Below are positions 40,663-53,122 of a DNA stretch of 64,000 bases, piece by piece. The position numbers and the translations under genes are program-made. The DNA is taken from contig WOYS01000020.1 in the NCBI GenBank assembly GCA_011620645.1, positions 72,794 through 136,793 of the forward strand, read 5' to 3'. Below the pieces are notes generated by a model. That model was not told the DNA's origin, made no database searches, and was given only the letters and a program-made list of their open reading frames with translations. Positions within the stretch are counted from its first letter, which is position 1; each line of letters opens with the position of its first letter. This DNA is from Mycobacterium sp. (GTDB lineage Bacteria; Actinomycetota; Actinomycetes; Mycobacteriales; Mycobacteriaceae).

Positions 40663-41133
40663 GTGCGGATCCTGTCCGGTTTCGCCACGGCGGCCCTGTG
40701 GGCCGCCGTGGCGACCGGCTGCTCCGGCGCGCCGGAGCAGCCGGCTCCAGATGTCTCGGCACCGCCGGCGGAGGTGCATCGCGATATCGCCGGTCTGGCC
40801 AAGGAGTTTCCCGGTATCGGAGCACCGGAATCGGTGGTCTGGCTGCAATGGGACGACCCGGCGGCAGGAGATGCAGAGACTGGGGTTTCGTGGACCGACG
40901 CCGTGGTGCGGTTGACGCCGACCGTGGCCGAGGCCATGGTCGCCCAGTTCGAGCCCACCGACACCGGTCGAGCCCCGAGGGTCCAGGACGTGCTCCAGCC
41001 CGAGGTGCCCAAGGGCCCGTTCCTCACCGGCGTACTTCTCGACACGGGGTTCTCATCGGACTCGACCAGCACCTATGCGTTCCTGGACCGCGAACGGGCT
41101 ACCCTCGTGTTGCAGGCGACCAGCCTCGATTGA
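40663..41133 (+). CDS. Putative lipoprotein between sahH and tmk
   Basis: 156 residues. A signal peptide (V-R-I-L-S-G-F-A-T-A-A-L-W-A-A) ends in the lipobox V-A-T-G-C, so Cys19 would be lipidated and the protein exported. The mature part is acidic and has no recognised domain. It begins five bases after the sahH stop. There is no counterpart here in M. tuberculosis as I recall it. A perfect hairpin lies within its signal-peptide codons. Confidence 0.75.
   Translation: MRILSGFATAALWAAVATGCSGAPEQPAPDVSAPPAEVHRDIAGLAKEFPGIGAPESVVWLQWDDPAAGDAETGVSWTDAVVRLTPTVAEAMVAQFEPTDTGRAPRVQDVLQPEVPKGPFLTGVLLDTGFSSDSTSTYAFLDRERATLVLQATSLD
40682..40714 (+). terminator. Perfect 15-bp stem, 3-nt loop hairpin just after sahH
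   Basis: Arms 40682-40696 and 40700-40714 are exact inverted copies (starting TCGCCACGGCGGCCC) around the loop TGT. It begins 25 bases after the sahH stop and lies within the lipoprotein signal-peptide codons. There is no U-tract, so it could be a mycobacterial I-shaped terminator, a 3'-end stabiliser for sahH mRNA, or a block to lipoprotein translation. Confidence 0.6.
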
Positions 41134-41159
41134 CGTCCGCGGGTGGCGACGGACACGGC

Positions 41160-41174
41160 TAGGCTCGCCGCGTG
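41160..41174 (+). promoter_or_regulatory. -10 hexamer of a leaderless tmk transcript
   Basis: TAGGCT (41160-41165), six bases, then the GTG of tmk. This gives tmk, and possibly the following mtrA operon, a promoter independent of sahH. Confidence 0.55.
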
Positions 41175-41804
41175 CTCATCGTGATCGAAGGTCTGGACGG
41201 CGCGGGTAAACGAACCTTGACCGAGGGACTGCGCGCGGCGTTCGAGGCCGACGGGAAAACCGTCGCAACACTGGCCTTCCCGCGCTACGGCGCCTCGGTG
41301 CATGCCGACCTCGCGGCCGAGGCGCTGCGGGGCAGCCACGGTGACCTCGCCGACTCCGTGTACGCGATGGCGACACTGTTCGCGCTGGACCGGGCCGGCG
41401 CCAAGGACGACATCGAACAACTGCGGGCCGCCCGCGACGTCGTGATCCTGGACCGCTACGTCGCGTCCAACGCCGCCTACAGCGCGGCACGTCTGCAGCA
41501 GGACGTCGACGGCGACGTCGTCGACTGGGTGTATCGGCTGGAGTTCGACAGATTCCAGCTCCCCAAACCGGACTACCAACTACTGCTGGATGTTTCCGTG
41601 GAAATGGCGGACCAGAGGGCGCGGCAGCGCGCCGAGCAGGACGCCGACCGTGCCCGCGACGCCTATGAACGTGACCGCGGACTGCAGCAGCGCACCGCCT
41701 CCGCCTACGCCGGGCTGGCCGCCGCGCACTGGGCGGGAAAATGGGTGGTGGTGCCGCCGTATTCGGACCCGGCCGCGATTGCCGCATTGCTGCGCGGCAG
41801 CTGA
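41172..41804 (+). CDS. tmk: Thymidylate kinase
   Basis: 210 residues, orthologue of Rv3247c. Phosphorylates dTMP to dTDP. P-loop G-L-D-G-A-G-K-R-T, the D-R-Y motif in I-L-D-R-Y-V-A-S-N, and the LID region Q-R-A-E-Q-D-A-D-R-A-R-D are present. GTG 41172 has no ribosome-binding site but matches leaderless geometry. Confidence 0.94.
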   Translation: MLIVIEGLDGAGKRTLTEGLRAAFEADGKTVATLAFPRYGASVHADLAAEALRGSHGDLADSVYAMATLFALDRAGAKDDIEQLRAARDVVILDRYVASNAAYSAARLQQDVDGDVVDWVYRLEFDRFQLPKPDYQLLLDVSVEMADQRARQRAEQDADRARDAYERDRGLQQRTASAYAGLAAAHWAGKWVVVPPYSDPAAIAALLRGS

Positions 41805-41924
41805 GTCGGGACGCACCGCCACCGACATCTTCCTCGCAATCCTCGACCGCATCGGCTGACCCCGGCGGATATGCCCGCGAAAACTGCGTGTGGCACCCGG
41901 ATTTTATCCCCTTGTGGTGACACC

Positions 41925-42611
41925 ATGGTCACCATGAGGCAACGGATTCTGGTTGTTGACGACGACCCCTCGCTGGCGGAGATGCTCACCATTGTGCTGC
42001 GCGGGGAGGGATTCGACACGGCCGTCATCGGTGACGGCACCCAGGCGCTGTCCGCGGTCCGCGAACTGCGGCCCGACCTGGTGCTGCTGGATCTGATGCT
42101 GCCGGGCATGAACGGTATCGACGTCTGCCGGGTGCTGCGCGCGGACTCCGGTGTGCCGATCGTCATGCTGACCGCCAAGACCGACACCGTCGATGTGGTC
42201 CTCGGTCTTGAGTCCGGCGCCGACGACTACGTGATGAAGCCTTTCAAGCCCAAGGAACTCGTCGCGCGGGTGCGGGCCCGCCTGCGCCGCAACGACGACC
42301 AGCCGGCCGAGATGCTGTCCATCCATGACATCGACATCGACGTGCCTGCGCACAAGGTCACCCGCGCCGGAGAACAGATCTCGCTGACCCCGCTGGAGTT
42401 CGACCTGTTGGTGGCGCTGGCACGCAAACCGCGCCAGGTGTTTACTCGTGATGTGCTGCTCGAACAGGTGTGGGGATACCGACATCCCGCCGACACCCGT
42501 TTGGTGAACGTGCATGTCCAGCGGCTGCGGGCCAAGGTGGAAACCGACCCGGAGAACCCGCAGGTGGTGTTGACAGTTCGAGGAGTGGGATACAAGGCCG
42601 GACCTCCGTGA
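41925..42611 (+). CDS. mtrA: Response regulator MtrA
   Basis: 228 residues, the same length as the M. tuberculosis protein. Receiver domain with phospho-acceptor Asp56 in L-L-D-L-M-L-P-G, conserved T-A-K and a C-terminal OmpR/PhoB winged helix ([14 protein letters not shown]). MtrA binds oriC and promoters for cell division and wall hydrolases. ATG 41925 (M-V-T-M-R-Q-R) matches the M-D-T-M-R-Q-R start. Forms an operon with mtrB and lpqB. Confidence 0.97.
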   Translation: MVTMRQRILVVDDDPSLAEMLTIVLRGEGFDTAVIGDGTQALSAVRELRPDLVLLDLMLPGMNGIDVCRVLRADSGVPIVMLTAKTDTVDVVLGLESGADDYVMKPFKPKELVARVRARLRRNDDQPAEMLSIHDIDIDVPAHKVTRAGEQISLTPLEFDLLVALARKPRQVFTRDVLLEQVWGYRHPADTRLVNVHVQRLRAKVETDPENPQVVLTVRGVGYKAGPP

Positions 42612-42639
42612 TCGGTGGGCCCGCGGCTGGGTGGCGCTC

Positions 42640-44322
42640 GTGATCTGGGGTACGCGACGCCGGGTCCGTAGCCGTTTCCGAGGCTCGTCCCCGATGCTGC
42701 GGGGCCTGGGCGCGTTGGGCCGTGCGGTCAGCTATGCCTGGCGCCGTTCGTTGCAACTGCGAGTGGTGTCGCTGACTCTGGGGTTGTCGCTTGCCGTGAT
42801 CCTGGTGCTCGGTTTCGTGCTGACCAGTCAGATCACCGATCGCATCCTCGAGGTCAAGGTGGGTGCCGCCACCGAGGAGGTTGAGCGTGCCCGCGACACC
42901 GTGGGCGGCATCGTGGGTGGCGAGGAGACCCGTTCGCTGGACAGCAGCCTGCAGCTGGCGCGCAACACCCTCATCGATCGCAAGGCCGACGCGGGCCCCG
43001 GGCTGGCCGGTGCCTTCGACGCCGTCCTCGTGGTGCCCGGCGACGGTCCGCGCGAGGCGACCGCCGCCGGCCCGGTACAGCAGATTCCCGACGCTCTCCG
43101 CGATTTCGTCAAGGCGGGTCAGGTCAGCTACCAGTACTCGGTGGTGCACACCGACGGATTCTCCGGCCCGGCACTGATCATGGGCAGCCCCACGACATCC
43201 CCGGTCACCAATCTTGAGCTGTACCTGATCTTTCCGCTGAACAACGAGGAATCCACCATCGCCCTGGTGCGCGGCACGATGGCCACCGCCGGCATCGTGC
43301 TGCTCGGTCTGCTCGCGGCGATCGCACTGCTGGTGGCGCGCCAGATCGTGCTGCCGGTGCGCTCGGCATCGCGGATCGCCGAACGGTTCGCCGAAGGGTA
43401 TCTCACCGAACGCATGCCGGTGCGCGGCGAGGACGACATGGCGCGGCTGGCGGTGTCGTTCAACGATATGGCCGAGAGCCTGTCCCGCCAGATCACCCAG
43501 CTCGAGGAATTCGGGAACCTGCAGCGGCGGTTCACCTCCGACGTCAGCCACGAACTGCGGACCCCGCTGACCACGGTGCGGATGGCCGCCGACCTGATCC
43601 ATGACCACAGTGCGGATCTCGACCCGGCGCTACGCCGGTCCACCGAACTGATGGTCAACGAATTGGATCGCTTCGAGACGCTGCTCGCCGACCTGCTGGA
43701 GATCTCGCGTCACGACGCCGGTGTCGCCGAACTCGCCGTGGAGGCAGTCGATCTGCGCGCCACCGTGCAGAGCGCGCTGGACAATGTCGGTCACCTCGCG
43801 GCCGACGCCGGCGTCCAGCTCGATGTCGACATGCCGGCCGACGGGGTGATCGCCGAGGTCGATCCGCGCCGGGTGGAGCGCGTTCTGCGCAACCTGATCG
43901 CCAACGCCATCGACCACGCCGAGCGCAAATCCGTGGAGATCCGGATGGCCGCCGACGAAGACACGGTCGCGGTCACGGTTCGCGATCACGGTGTCGGACT
44001 GCGGCCCGGCGAGGAGAAGCTGGTGTTCAGCAGGTTCTGGCGATCGGACCCCTCGCGGGTGCGCCGATCCGGCGGTACCGGGCTCGGATTGGCCATCAGC
44101 ATCGAGGACGCCCGGCTGCACCAGGGCCGACTCGAGGCGTGGGGCGAGCCCGGCAAGGGGGCCTGTTTCCGGTTGACTCTGCCGCTGGTGCGTGGCCACA
44201 AGGTCACCACAAGCCCGTTGCCGCTCAAGCCGCCCGGGCTGTCGGGTGGATCCACCGGACCGCAGGCGCGGGTCAAGGATCCCGCGGCCCTGCGGCGCGA
44301 CCGTGAGTCGGAGGGCGTATGA
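42640..44322 (+). CDS. mtrB: Sensor histidine kinase MtrB
   Basis: 560 residues. Two transmembrane helices ([13 protein letters not shown] and [14 protein letters not shown]) frame an extracytoplasmic sensor region, then HAMP, HisKA with [13 protein letters not shown] and HATPase with N-A-I-D-H-A and [11 protein letters not shown] 42640 aligns with M. tuberculosis; GTG 42631 is an alternative. MtrB localises to septa and phosphorylates MtrA. Confidence 0.95.
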   Translation: MIWGTRRRVRSRFRGSSPMLRGLGALGRAVSYAWRRSLQLRVVSLTLGLSLAVILVLGFVLTSQITDRILEVKVGAATEEVERARDTVGGIVGGEETRSLDSSLQLARNTLIDRKADAGPGLAGAFDAVLVVPGDGPREATAAGPVQQIPDALRDFVKAGQVSYQYSVVHTDGFSGPALIMGSPTTSPVTNLELYLIFPLNNEESTIALVRGTMATAGIVLLGLLAAIALLVARQIVLPVRSASRIAERFAEGYLTERMPVRGEDDMARLAVSFNDMAESLSRQITQLEEFGNLQRRFTSDVSHELRTPLTTVRMAADLIHDHSADLDPALRRSTELMVNELDRFETLLADLLEISRHDAGVAELAVEAVDLRATVQSALDNVGHLAADAGVQLDVDMPADGVIAEVDPRRVERVLRNLIANAIDHAERKSVEIRMAADEDTVAVTVRDHGVGLRPGEEKLVFSRFWRSDPSRVRRSGGTGLGLAISIEDARLHQGRLEAWGEPGKGACFRLTLPLVRGHKVTTSPLPLKPPGLSGGSTGPQARVKDPAALRRDRESEGV

Positions 44323-46097
44323 AGCACGCCCTGAATTTGTTGTGCGTGGCGACGGCCACCATGCTCGCCGCGGTGACGATTGCCGGTTGTGCCGGGGTGC
44401 CGAGTTCTTCGGCGCCGCAGGCCATCGGGACCGTCGACCGGCCGGCGCCACCGAGCCTGCCGACACCGACGCCGGGCATGGAACCCGATGTGTTGTTGCG
44501 CGAATTCCTCAAGGCCACCGCCGATCCCGCCAACCGCCACCTGGCAGCACGTCAGTTCCTCACCGAATCCGCTTCGCGCAGTTGGGATGACGCCGGCAGT
44601 GCGCTGCTGATCGACAGGGTCGTCTTCACCGAGACGCGCAGGCCGGACCTCGTCACGGTGAGCATGCAGGCCGACATCCTCGGGTCACTGTCGGAGTTGG
44701 GCGTGTTCGAGACGGCCGAGGGTGCGCTGCCCGATCCGGGTGCGATCGAGCTGGTGAAGACTGCCGGAGGTTGGCGCATCGACCGGCTGCCCAACGGGGT
44801 TTTCCTGGACTGGCAGCAGTTTCAGCAGACCTACAAGCGCAACACCCTCTACTTCACCGATCCAACCGGCAACACTATGGTGCCCGACCCGCGCTACGTG
44901 GCGGTCCCCGATTCCGATCAGCTGGCCACCGAACTGGTCACCAAGCTGATCAGCGGTCCGCGACCCGAGATGGCCCGCACTGTGCGCAACCTGCTGGCCG
45001 CACCGCTACGCCTGCGCGGTCCGGTGACCCGGGCCGACGGTGGCAAGACGGGGGTGGGTCGCGGCTACGGAGGGACCCGCATCGAGCTGGAGAACCTGTC
45101 CACGACCGACCCGCACACCCGTCAACTGCTTGCCGCCCAACTCATCTGGACATTGTCTCGGGCCGGGATCAACGGCCCGTATGTGATCAATGTGGACGGT
45201 GCGGCACTGGACGACCGGTTCGCCGAAGGATGGGACACCGCCGATGTGGCGGCCAGCGACCCGGGTGCGGCCGACGGTGCGGGCGCCGGGCTGCACGCCC
45301 TGGTGGGCGGATCGCTGGTGTCCCTGGACGGTCAGCGGGCACCCCGGGTACCCGGGCCGTTCGGGCAGATGCCCGCTCAGGTGTCGGCGGCGCTGTCACG
45401 CAGTGGGCAGGATGTGGCCTCGGTGATGGCGCTGCGCGCAGGCGCACCGGATATGACGTCCTCGCTGTGGATCGGTCCGATCGGAGGTGACGCCGGACAG
45501 GCCCTCGACGGCCGCACCCTGACGCGGCCCAGCTGGTCGCTCGACGATGCCATCTGGATCGTGGTCGACGGTGTCAACGTGGTGCGGGTGCTGCAGGAGG
45601 CAGCCTCCGGGCAGCCGGCCCGCATCCCGGTGGACTCGACCGCGCTCTCGGCGAAGTTCGCGGGCGCCATCACCGAACTGCAGCTCTCGCGGGACGGCAC
45701 CCGGGCGGCGATGGTGATCGACGGGCGGGTGATCCTCGCCGGCGTGGAGCAGACCCCGGGCGGCCAGTACGCACTGACCTATCCGCGCCGGCTCGGTTTC
45801 GGGCTGGGCGACACGGCGGTCTCGCTGTCCTGGCGCACCGGCGACGATATCGTCGTCACCCGCACCGACGGCGCCCATCCGGTGTCGTACGTGAATCTCG
45901 ATGGTGTCAACTCCGACGGGCCCGTTGGCAATCTCGCAGGCCCGGTGACGGTGGTCGCTGCCAACCCGTCGACGGTGTACGTCGCCGACCGGCGTGGGGT
46001 CCTGCAGCTATCCGGGTCCGCGGCCGACGACGACCTCATCTGGTCGGAAGTGCGCCCGCTGATGATCGCCGGCGCCCTGCCGGTCCTACCGGGCTGA
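44319..46097 (+). CDS. lpqB: Lipoprotein LpqB, MtrAB accessory
   Basis: 592 residues. Signal peptide with lipobox T-I-A-G-C, a GerMN-like domain in the N-terminal half, and a C-terminal beta-propeller. LpqB binds the extracellular part of MtrB and modulates its signalling. ATG 44319 overlaps the mtrB stop (ATGA), as in all mycobacterial mtrA-mtrB-lpqB operons. Confidence 0.95.
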   Translation: MKHALNLLCVATATMLAAVTIAGCAGVPSSSAPQAIGTVDRPAPPSLPTPTPGMEPDVLLREFLKATADPANRHLAARQFLTESASRSWDDAGSALLIDRVVFTETRRPDLVTVSMQADILGSLSELGVFETAEGALPDPGAIELVKTAGGWRIDRLPNGVFLDWQQFQQTYKRNTLYFTDPTGNTMVPDPRYVAVPDSDQLATELVTKLISGPRPEMARTVRNLLAAPLRLRGPVTRADGGKTGVGRGYGGTRIELENLSTTDPHTRQLLAAQLIWTLSRAGINGPYVINVDGAALDDRFAEGWDTADVAASDPGAADGAGAGLHALVGGSLVSLDGQRAPRVPGPFGQMPAQVSAALSRSGQDVASVMALRAGAPDMTSSLWIGPIGGDAGQALDGRTLTRPSWSLDDAIWIVVDGVNVVRVLQEAASGQPARIPVDSTALSAKFAGAITELQLSRDGTRAAMVIDGRVILAGVEQTPGGQYALTYPRRLGFGLGDTAVSLSWRTGDDIVVTRTDGAHPVSYVNLDGVNSDGPVGNLAGPVTVVAANPSTVYVADRRGVLQLSGSAADDDLIWSEVRPLMIAGALPVLPG

Positions 46098-46156
46098 CGC
46101 CGCGGCGGGTGCGGCTGCGCGCCGACTGTGTCGGACCCGGGAGTGACACTCGACCC

Positions 46157-46789
46157 GTGCTGTTGGACCTGATCCTGCCGCTGGAGTGCGGTGGCTGCGG
46201 TGCTCCGTCGACGCGGTGGTGTCCGGCGTGCGCGGCGGAGTTGACCGCCCGCGCCGACGAGCCCCGCCTGGTGACGCCCCGGCTCGATCCCGGGGTTCCG
46301 GTGCTGTCGCTGGGCCGGTATGCCGCCGCTCGCCGTCAGGCGATCGTCGCCATGAAGGAACATGGCCGTGCCGATCTGGTCGCCCCGCTGGCCGCGGCGC
46401 TGCACACCGGCCTGTCCCGGCTGCTGGGCTGGGGACTGCTGGAGGCGCCGCTGATCCTGGTGCCCGCACCGACCCGCCGGATGGCCGCGCGTCGCCGCGG
46501 CGGTGACCCGGTGACCAGGGTGGCCCAGCGGGCGACCACGGATATACCCGGCATCACGGTGCGGCGGGCGCTCCGACTGACCGGCCGCACCCGGGATTCC
46601 GTCGGCCTCTCCAGTGCGGACCGGCAGCGGAATCTGGCGGGCCGGGTCCGGCTGACCAGACCGGTGCCGGGTCCCGCGGTGATCGTCGATGACGTCGTCA
46701 CCACCGGTGCGACCGCGTGCGAGTCGGTACGTGCCCTGCAAACAGCAGGCGTACAGGTGCTCGCGGTGCTGGCACTGGCCAACGCATGA
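46157..46789 (+). CDS. ComF-family phosphoribosyltransferase-like protein
   Basis: 210 residues, orthologue of Rv3242c. N-terminal zinc-finger Cys pairs (C-G-G-C-G; C-P-A-C) and a type I PRTase fold with the PRPP loop V-I-V-D-D-V-V-T-T-G-A-T. ComF homologues are needed for DNA uptake in transformable bacteria, but their role in mycobacteria is not known. GTG 46157 (V-L-L-D-L-I-L-P) is preferred; an in-frame GTG at 46109 would add 16 unconserved residues. Confidence 0.85.
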   Translation: MLLDLILPLECGGCGAPSTRWCPACAAELTARADEPRLVTPRLDPGVPVLSLGRYAAARRQAIVAMKEHGRADLVAPLAAALHTGLSRLLGWGLLEAPLILVPAPTRRMAARRRGGDPVTRVAQRATTDIPGITVRRALRLTGRTRDSVGLSSADRQRNLAGRVRLTRPVPGPAVIVDDVVTTGATACESVRALQTAGVQVLAVLALANA

Positions 46790-47087
46790 GGACGCCGGGA
46801 AAACTCCCTGGTCTATTGCTGGGAGATGAAGACTTCAAAACAGGTCTGCGAAATTGGTGGCGCACTCAGGTGAACACGGACTACCGTCGGGCCAATGACC
46901 CGTGAACCTTGCGGTGGCACCCGGCAGCGGGCGCCCGTGTGGTTCCGGGACTGCCGAGTGCGGTTGGAGGTGATTATTCGACCCCTGACGCCGGCGGGCG
47001 CAGCGACATGCAACGTCCCGAAGGCGTATTTGTACGATCCGGGCACGTCATGCGCGTGCGACTTCCGACAGAAACGAGTTGTCAAGC
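46790..47087. other. 298-base region ahead of hpf
   Basis: No gene, repeat or terminator could be supported. It should hold the hpf promoter and leader. TACGAT at 47034-47039 is a candidate -10, but no partner -35 is convincing. Confidence 0.35.
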
Positions 47088-47768
47088 ATGTCAACGAATT
47101 CCGTGGAGACCAACAGCTCCAACAGCTCCACCATGGTTCTCGATGATCACGACCAATCGACAGATGCGCCGGCGCTCAACGCCGACGTCGTCGTCAAGGG
47201 CCGCAACGTCGAGGTACCCGACCACTTCCGGGTCTACGTCTCGGAGAAGCTCGCACGGCTGGAGCGTTTCGACAGGACCATTTACCTGTTCGACGTGGAA
47301 CTCGACCATGAGAAGAACCGGCGTCAGCGCAAGAACTGCCAGCACGTCGAGATCACCGCACGCGGTCGCGGCCCAGTGGTGCGCGGCGAGGCCTGTGCGG
47401 ACAGCTTCTACACCGCACTGGAGTCGGCGGCAAGCAAACTCGAAGCCCGGCTCCGTCGCAGTAAGGATCGGCGCAAGGTTCACTACGGGGACAAGACGCC
47501 GGTCTCGGTCCACGAGGCCACCGCGGAGTTGGCCGCCGTCGAAGCGCCCGCTCCGCGCGATCTGTTCGCCGTCGAACCCGATTACCAGCCCGGGCGCATC
47601 GTGCGTACCAAGGACCACGAGTCCACACCCATGAGCATCGACGATGCGCTCTACGAGATGGAGCTCGTCGGTCACGACTTCTTCCTGTTCCACGACAAGG
47701 AATCCGATCGGCCGTCGGTGGTGTACCGCCGGCATGCTTACGACTACGGACTCATCCGGCTGGCCTGA
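47088..47768 (+). CDS. hpf: Long-form ribosome hibernation-promoting factor
   Basis: 226 residues, orthologue of Rv3241c. N-terminal ribosome-binding domain (V-V-V-K-G-R-N-V-E-V-P-D-H-F-R; K-L-A-R-L-E-R-F-D) of S30AE type with basic residues for 16S rRNA, a linker, and the C-terminal dimerisation domain (M-S-I-D-D-A-L-Y-E-M-E-L-V-G-H-D-F-F-L-F). Stabilises idle ribosomes in stationary phase or hypoxia. ATG 47088 is used; TTG 47079 is in frame. A clear terminator follows. Confidence 0.94.
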   Translation: MSTNSVETNSSNSSTMVLDDHDQSTDAPALNADVVVKGRNVEVPDHFRVYVSEKLARLERFDRTIYLFDVELDHEKNRRQRKNCQHVEITARGRGPVVRGEACADSFYTALESAASKLEARLRRSKDRRKVHYGDKTPVSVHEATAELAAVEAPAPRDLFAVEPDYQPGRIVRTKDHESTPMSIDDALYEMELVGHDFFLFHDKESDRPSVVYRRHAYDYGLIRLA

Positions 47769-47783
47769 GCCGCCACCATGCGC

Positions 47784-47811
47784 GAGCCCCCGGCTGCCAA
47801 GCCGGGGGCTC
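47784..47811 (+). terminator. Terminator after hpf
   Basis: Perfect 11-bp stem GAGCCCCCGGC / GCCGGGGGCTC with a six-base loop, followed by GTTGCGTTC. It lies 15 bases after the hpf stop. Confidence 0.8.
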
Positions 47812-47845
47812 GTTGCGTTCCCGGGACACGTGCACGGGCACTTTC

Positions 47846-47873
47846 CGTAGGCGACCCTGCGCGGTCGCCTACG
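47846..47873. promoter_or_regulatory. 11-bp inverted repeat upstream of secA1
   Basis: CGTAGGCGACC (47846-47856) and GGTCGCCTACG (47863-47873) flank a six-base loop. The distal arm runs into TACGAT (47870-47875), a possible secA1 -10, so it may be an operator or a structured leader rather than a second terminator. Confidence 0.5.
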
Positions 47874-47905
47874 ATGGAGTATTGGCGGGCTGGTGCGCAG
47901 CGACC

Positions 47906-47937
47906 CGTGGATCGGCTGCGTCGTGGATCGGCTGCGT
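47906..47937. repeat. 16-bp perfect tandem duplication in the secA1 leader
   Basis: CGTGGATCGGCTGCGT occurs at 47906-47921 and 47922-47937, about 40 bases ahead of the secA1 GTG. Confidence 0.9.
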
Positions 47938-47978
47938 CGACCGGCTGACACTATTCATCGACCCACAGGGGAAATAGC

Positions 47979-50854
<2,876 letters not shown>

Positions 50855-50864
<10 letters not shown>

Positions 50865-50888
50865 CCGATGTCAAGCGCTAACCGATGT
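50855..50888. repeat. 17-bp tandem duplication spanning the secA1 stop
   Basis: CAAGCGCTAACCGATGT at 50855-50871 is repeated at 50872-50888. The first copy holds the secA1 TAA; the second holds, on the other strand, the TAG and last codons of the convergent gene. Confidence 0.93.
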
Positions 50889-51435
50889 GTAGCGCCACCA
50901 CCTGCCATCGCCCCGCGACCAGCTCGACCCGCGCGGCGATGGCCCGGACTCTGGGCCCGCGGGTGTAGGCGGCGAACACCTCGGCAGCTTCGACCTCTGC
51001 GGGGTCCACGGGGTGTTCCTGACCACCGCTGCATCCGACGCTGCGCAGCCGGATCCGGCGTAGCACTGCCGCGCCGCCGGTCTGCGGAACCCGTGCCAGG
51101 GTTTGCGCCATGTCGATCAACGACGGTGCCAGCAACCCGCGGAGCTGGGTCACCGGACGCCGGCGATCCACCACCTCGAGCACACGACGCAGGGTGGCGT
51201 CGGCGAACATCACTGCCGCCTGCGGTACCGGAACCTCGCCGGCGACCGCGGCTGGGCGCGGGTGTCGTGGCGTACGAGGCCGCAGTGTGGCGGCGTGCTG
51301 AGCGGGGTGCGGTGACGGGCGGTGCGATGCGCCGCGCGCAGGCGGCTCACAGTCGATGATCGGCGAGGTGACGGCGGGCCGGGCGTTCGCAGCTGCGGCG
51401 GCTACCGGGTGGGTCGGGTTGGGCAAAAAGGACAT
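50878..51435 (-). CDS. Rv3235-family conserved protein
   Basis: 185 residues. An Ala/Pro/Arg-rich N-terminal half is followed by a conserved ~90-residue C-terminal domain (A-D-A-T-L-R-R-V-L-E-V-V-D-R-R-R-P; A-R-V-E-L-V-A-G-R-W) of the Rv3235/DUF6459 type, always found beside secA1 in mycobacteria. ATG 51435 has GGAG five bases upstream. No catalytic motif; role unknown, though the placement hints at a link with secretion. Confidence 0.78.
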   Translation of the reverse strand: MSFLPNPTHPVAAAAANARPAVTSPIIDCEPPARGASHRPSPHPAQHAATLRPRTPRHPRPAAVAGEVPVPQAAVMFADATLRRVLEVVDRRRPVTQLRGLLAPSLIDMAQTLARVPQTGGAAVLRRIRLRSVGCSGGQEHPVDPAEVEAAEVFAAYTRGPRVRAIAARVELVAGRWQVVALHIG

Positions 51436-51639
51436 CGGCACTCCAGCGGGCACGGAAACGGACGGGACAATTGCTGGAGAGGCACAGTCATATTGATGAT
51501 CGCACGGGTTGAGGGGGCTCGGGCGCACCCGTGATGCGCGCAGTGGATGGTGCGCGCAGTGAATGGCGATGGCTACGGTAACGTCCGAATCGGGTCGGAC
51601 ATGCTGTGCTGGACGCGGGGAGGGGAGGACGCCGTCGCG

Positions 51640-53049
51640 ATGGTGACGAGACTGTCGGCGTCCGACGCGGCGTTCTATCACTTGGAGAACAGTGTGACCC
51701 CGATGTACGTCGGGTCGCTGTCCATCCTGCGCAAACCGCGCGCTGCGCTGAGCTACGAGTCGATAGTGGCCACCGTGGAGCAGCGGCTGCCGCAGATCCC
51801 GCGATATCGGCAGAAGGTCCGCGAGGTCAGCCTGGGGCTGGCCCGTCCGGTGTGGATCGACGACGGTGACTTCGACATCACATACCACGTCCGGCGATCG
51901 GCGCTGCCGTCGCCGGGAAGCGATGCGCAACTCCATGATCTGATCGCCCGGATCGGATCCCGGCCGATGGACAAGACCCGGCCGTTGTGGGAGATGTACA
52001 TCGTCGAAGGCCTGACCCGCAACCGGATCGCCATCTACACCAAATCCCACCAGGCGCTCGTCAACGGGATGTCCGCGCTGGAGATCGGGCACGTCATCGC
52101 CGACCGCACCCCGAAACCCCCGGCGTTCGGTGAGGACATCTGGATCCCGGCGCGTGAGCCCAGCGATTTCCAGCTGTTCGCCGGTGCGGTCGGGGAGTGG
52201 GTCACCCGCCCGACCGCTCAGCTGGCCGCCCTGCGCTCGACGGTGCGTGAGATGGCCACCAATGCCGGCCCCCTCGTCGAGGCCGCCCGCCGCGTCGCCG
52301 ATGTGGTTCGCACCGTCGCGCGCGGCACCGCCCCGAGCAGCCCACTGAACACGACGGTGTCGCGCAACCGGCGGTTCGCCGTGGCCGCGCACCAGCTGGA
52401 CGATTACCGGGCGTTGCGGGCGCGCTACGAGTGCGATGTCAACGATGTGGTGCTGGCGGTGGTGGCCGGCGCGCTGCGCAACTGGCTGCTCTCCCGCGGT
52501 GAGCCGGTGACCGCCACGTCGACGGTGCGGGCGATGGCGCCGAATTCGGTGTACCCCGACGCCGAGATCGATTCCGCGGGACCGGGCCAGGCCATCAGCG
52601 AGGTCTCGCCGTTCCTCGTCGATCTCCCGATCGGGGAGGGAAACGCGGTGGTGAGGCTATCCCAGATCGCCCATACCACCGAATCACATTCCACTGCGGC
52701 CAGTTTGGTCGACGCCCGCTCCATCGTCACGCTGTCGGGGTTCGCCCCGCCGACGCTGCACGCCATGGGCATCCGGGTGGCCACCAGTTTCTCGGCGCGC
52801 CAGTTCAACCTGTTGATCACCAATGTTCCGGGCGCGCAGAAGCAGATGTACGTCGCGGGCATCAAGTTGCTGGAGTCGTACGTGGTTCCGCCCCTGCTGG
52901 CGAATCAGGTACTGGCTATAGCGGTGACCTCCTATAACGGCATGTTGTACTTCGGCATCAACGCCGATCGCGACGCGATGAGCGATGTCGACGTGTTACC
53001 GGCGTTGTTGCGTGAATCCCTGGACGAATTGCTGGAATCCACGCGCTGA
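51640..53049 (+). CDS. WS/DGAT-like acyltransferase with a degenerate active-site motif
   Basis: 469 residues; corresponds to the Rv3234c-Rv3233c (tgs3) locus, which is split in M. tuberculosis but is a single gene here. Family stretches are R-L-S-A-S-D-A-A-F, D-F-D-I-T-Y-H-V-R and L-W-E-M-Y-I-V-E-G-L. The catalytic HHxxxDG appears as S-H-Q-A-L-V-N-G: the second (catalytic) His remains, the first His is Ser and the Asp is Asn. Wax ester or triglyceride synthesis is the family role; activity is uncertain. ATG 51640 (M-V-T-R-L-S-A-S-D) is chosen over earlier in-frame starts. Confidence 0.85.
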   Translation: MVTRLSASDAAFYHLENSVTPMYVGSLSILRKPRAALSYESIVATVEQRLPQIPRYRQKVREVSLGLARPVWIDDGDFDITYHVRRSALPSPGSDAQLHDLIARIGSRPMDKTRPLWEMYIVEGLTRNRIAIYTKSHQALVNGMSALEIGHVIADRTPKPPAFGEDIWIPAREPSDFQLFAGAVGEWVTRPTAQLAALRSTVREMATNAGPLVEAARRVADVVRTVARGTAPSSPLNTTVSRNRRFAVAAHQLDDYRALRARYECDVNDVVLAVVAGALRNWLLSRGEPVTATSTVRAMAPNSVYPDAEIDSAGPGQAISEVSPFLVDLPIGEGNAVVRLSQIAHTTESHSTAASLVDARSIVTLSGFAPPTLHAMGIRVATSFSARQFNLLITNVPGAQKQMYVAGIKLLESYVVPPLLANQVLAIAVTSYNGMLYFGINADRDAMSDVDVLPALLRESLDELLESTR

Positions 53050-53107
53050 CGGCCCGCCGTGCAGGTGCCCGGTGATCTCGGTGGAGAACGACTCCGACGC
53101 CGGCGGC

Positions 53108-53122
53108 TAACCTCGCTTGGTG
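53108..53122 (+). promoter_or_regulatory. -10 hexamer of a leaderless transcript for the DUF6912 gene
   Basis: TAACCT (53108-53113), six bases, then GTG 53120. This decides between GTG 53120 and TTG 53117 in favour of the GTG. Confidence 0.55.

Noticed and set aside
46895-47146. Plus-strand frame upstream of and overlapping hpf
   Set aside because: It overlaps hpf in another frame, has no recognisable features, and probably covers the hpf promoter and leader.
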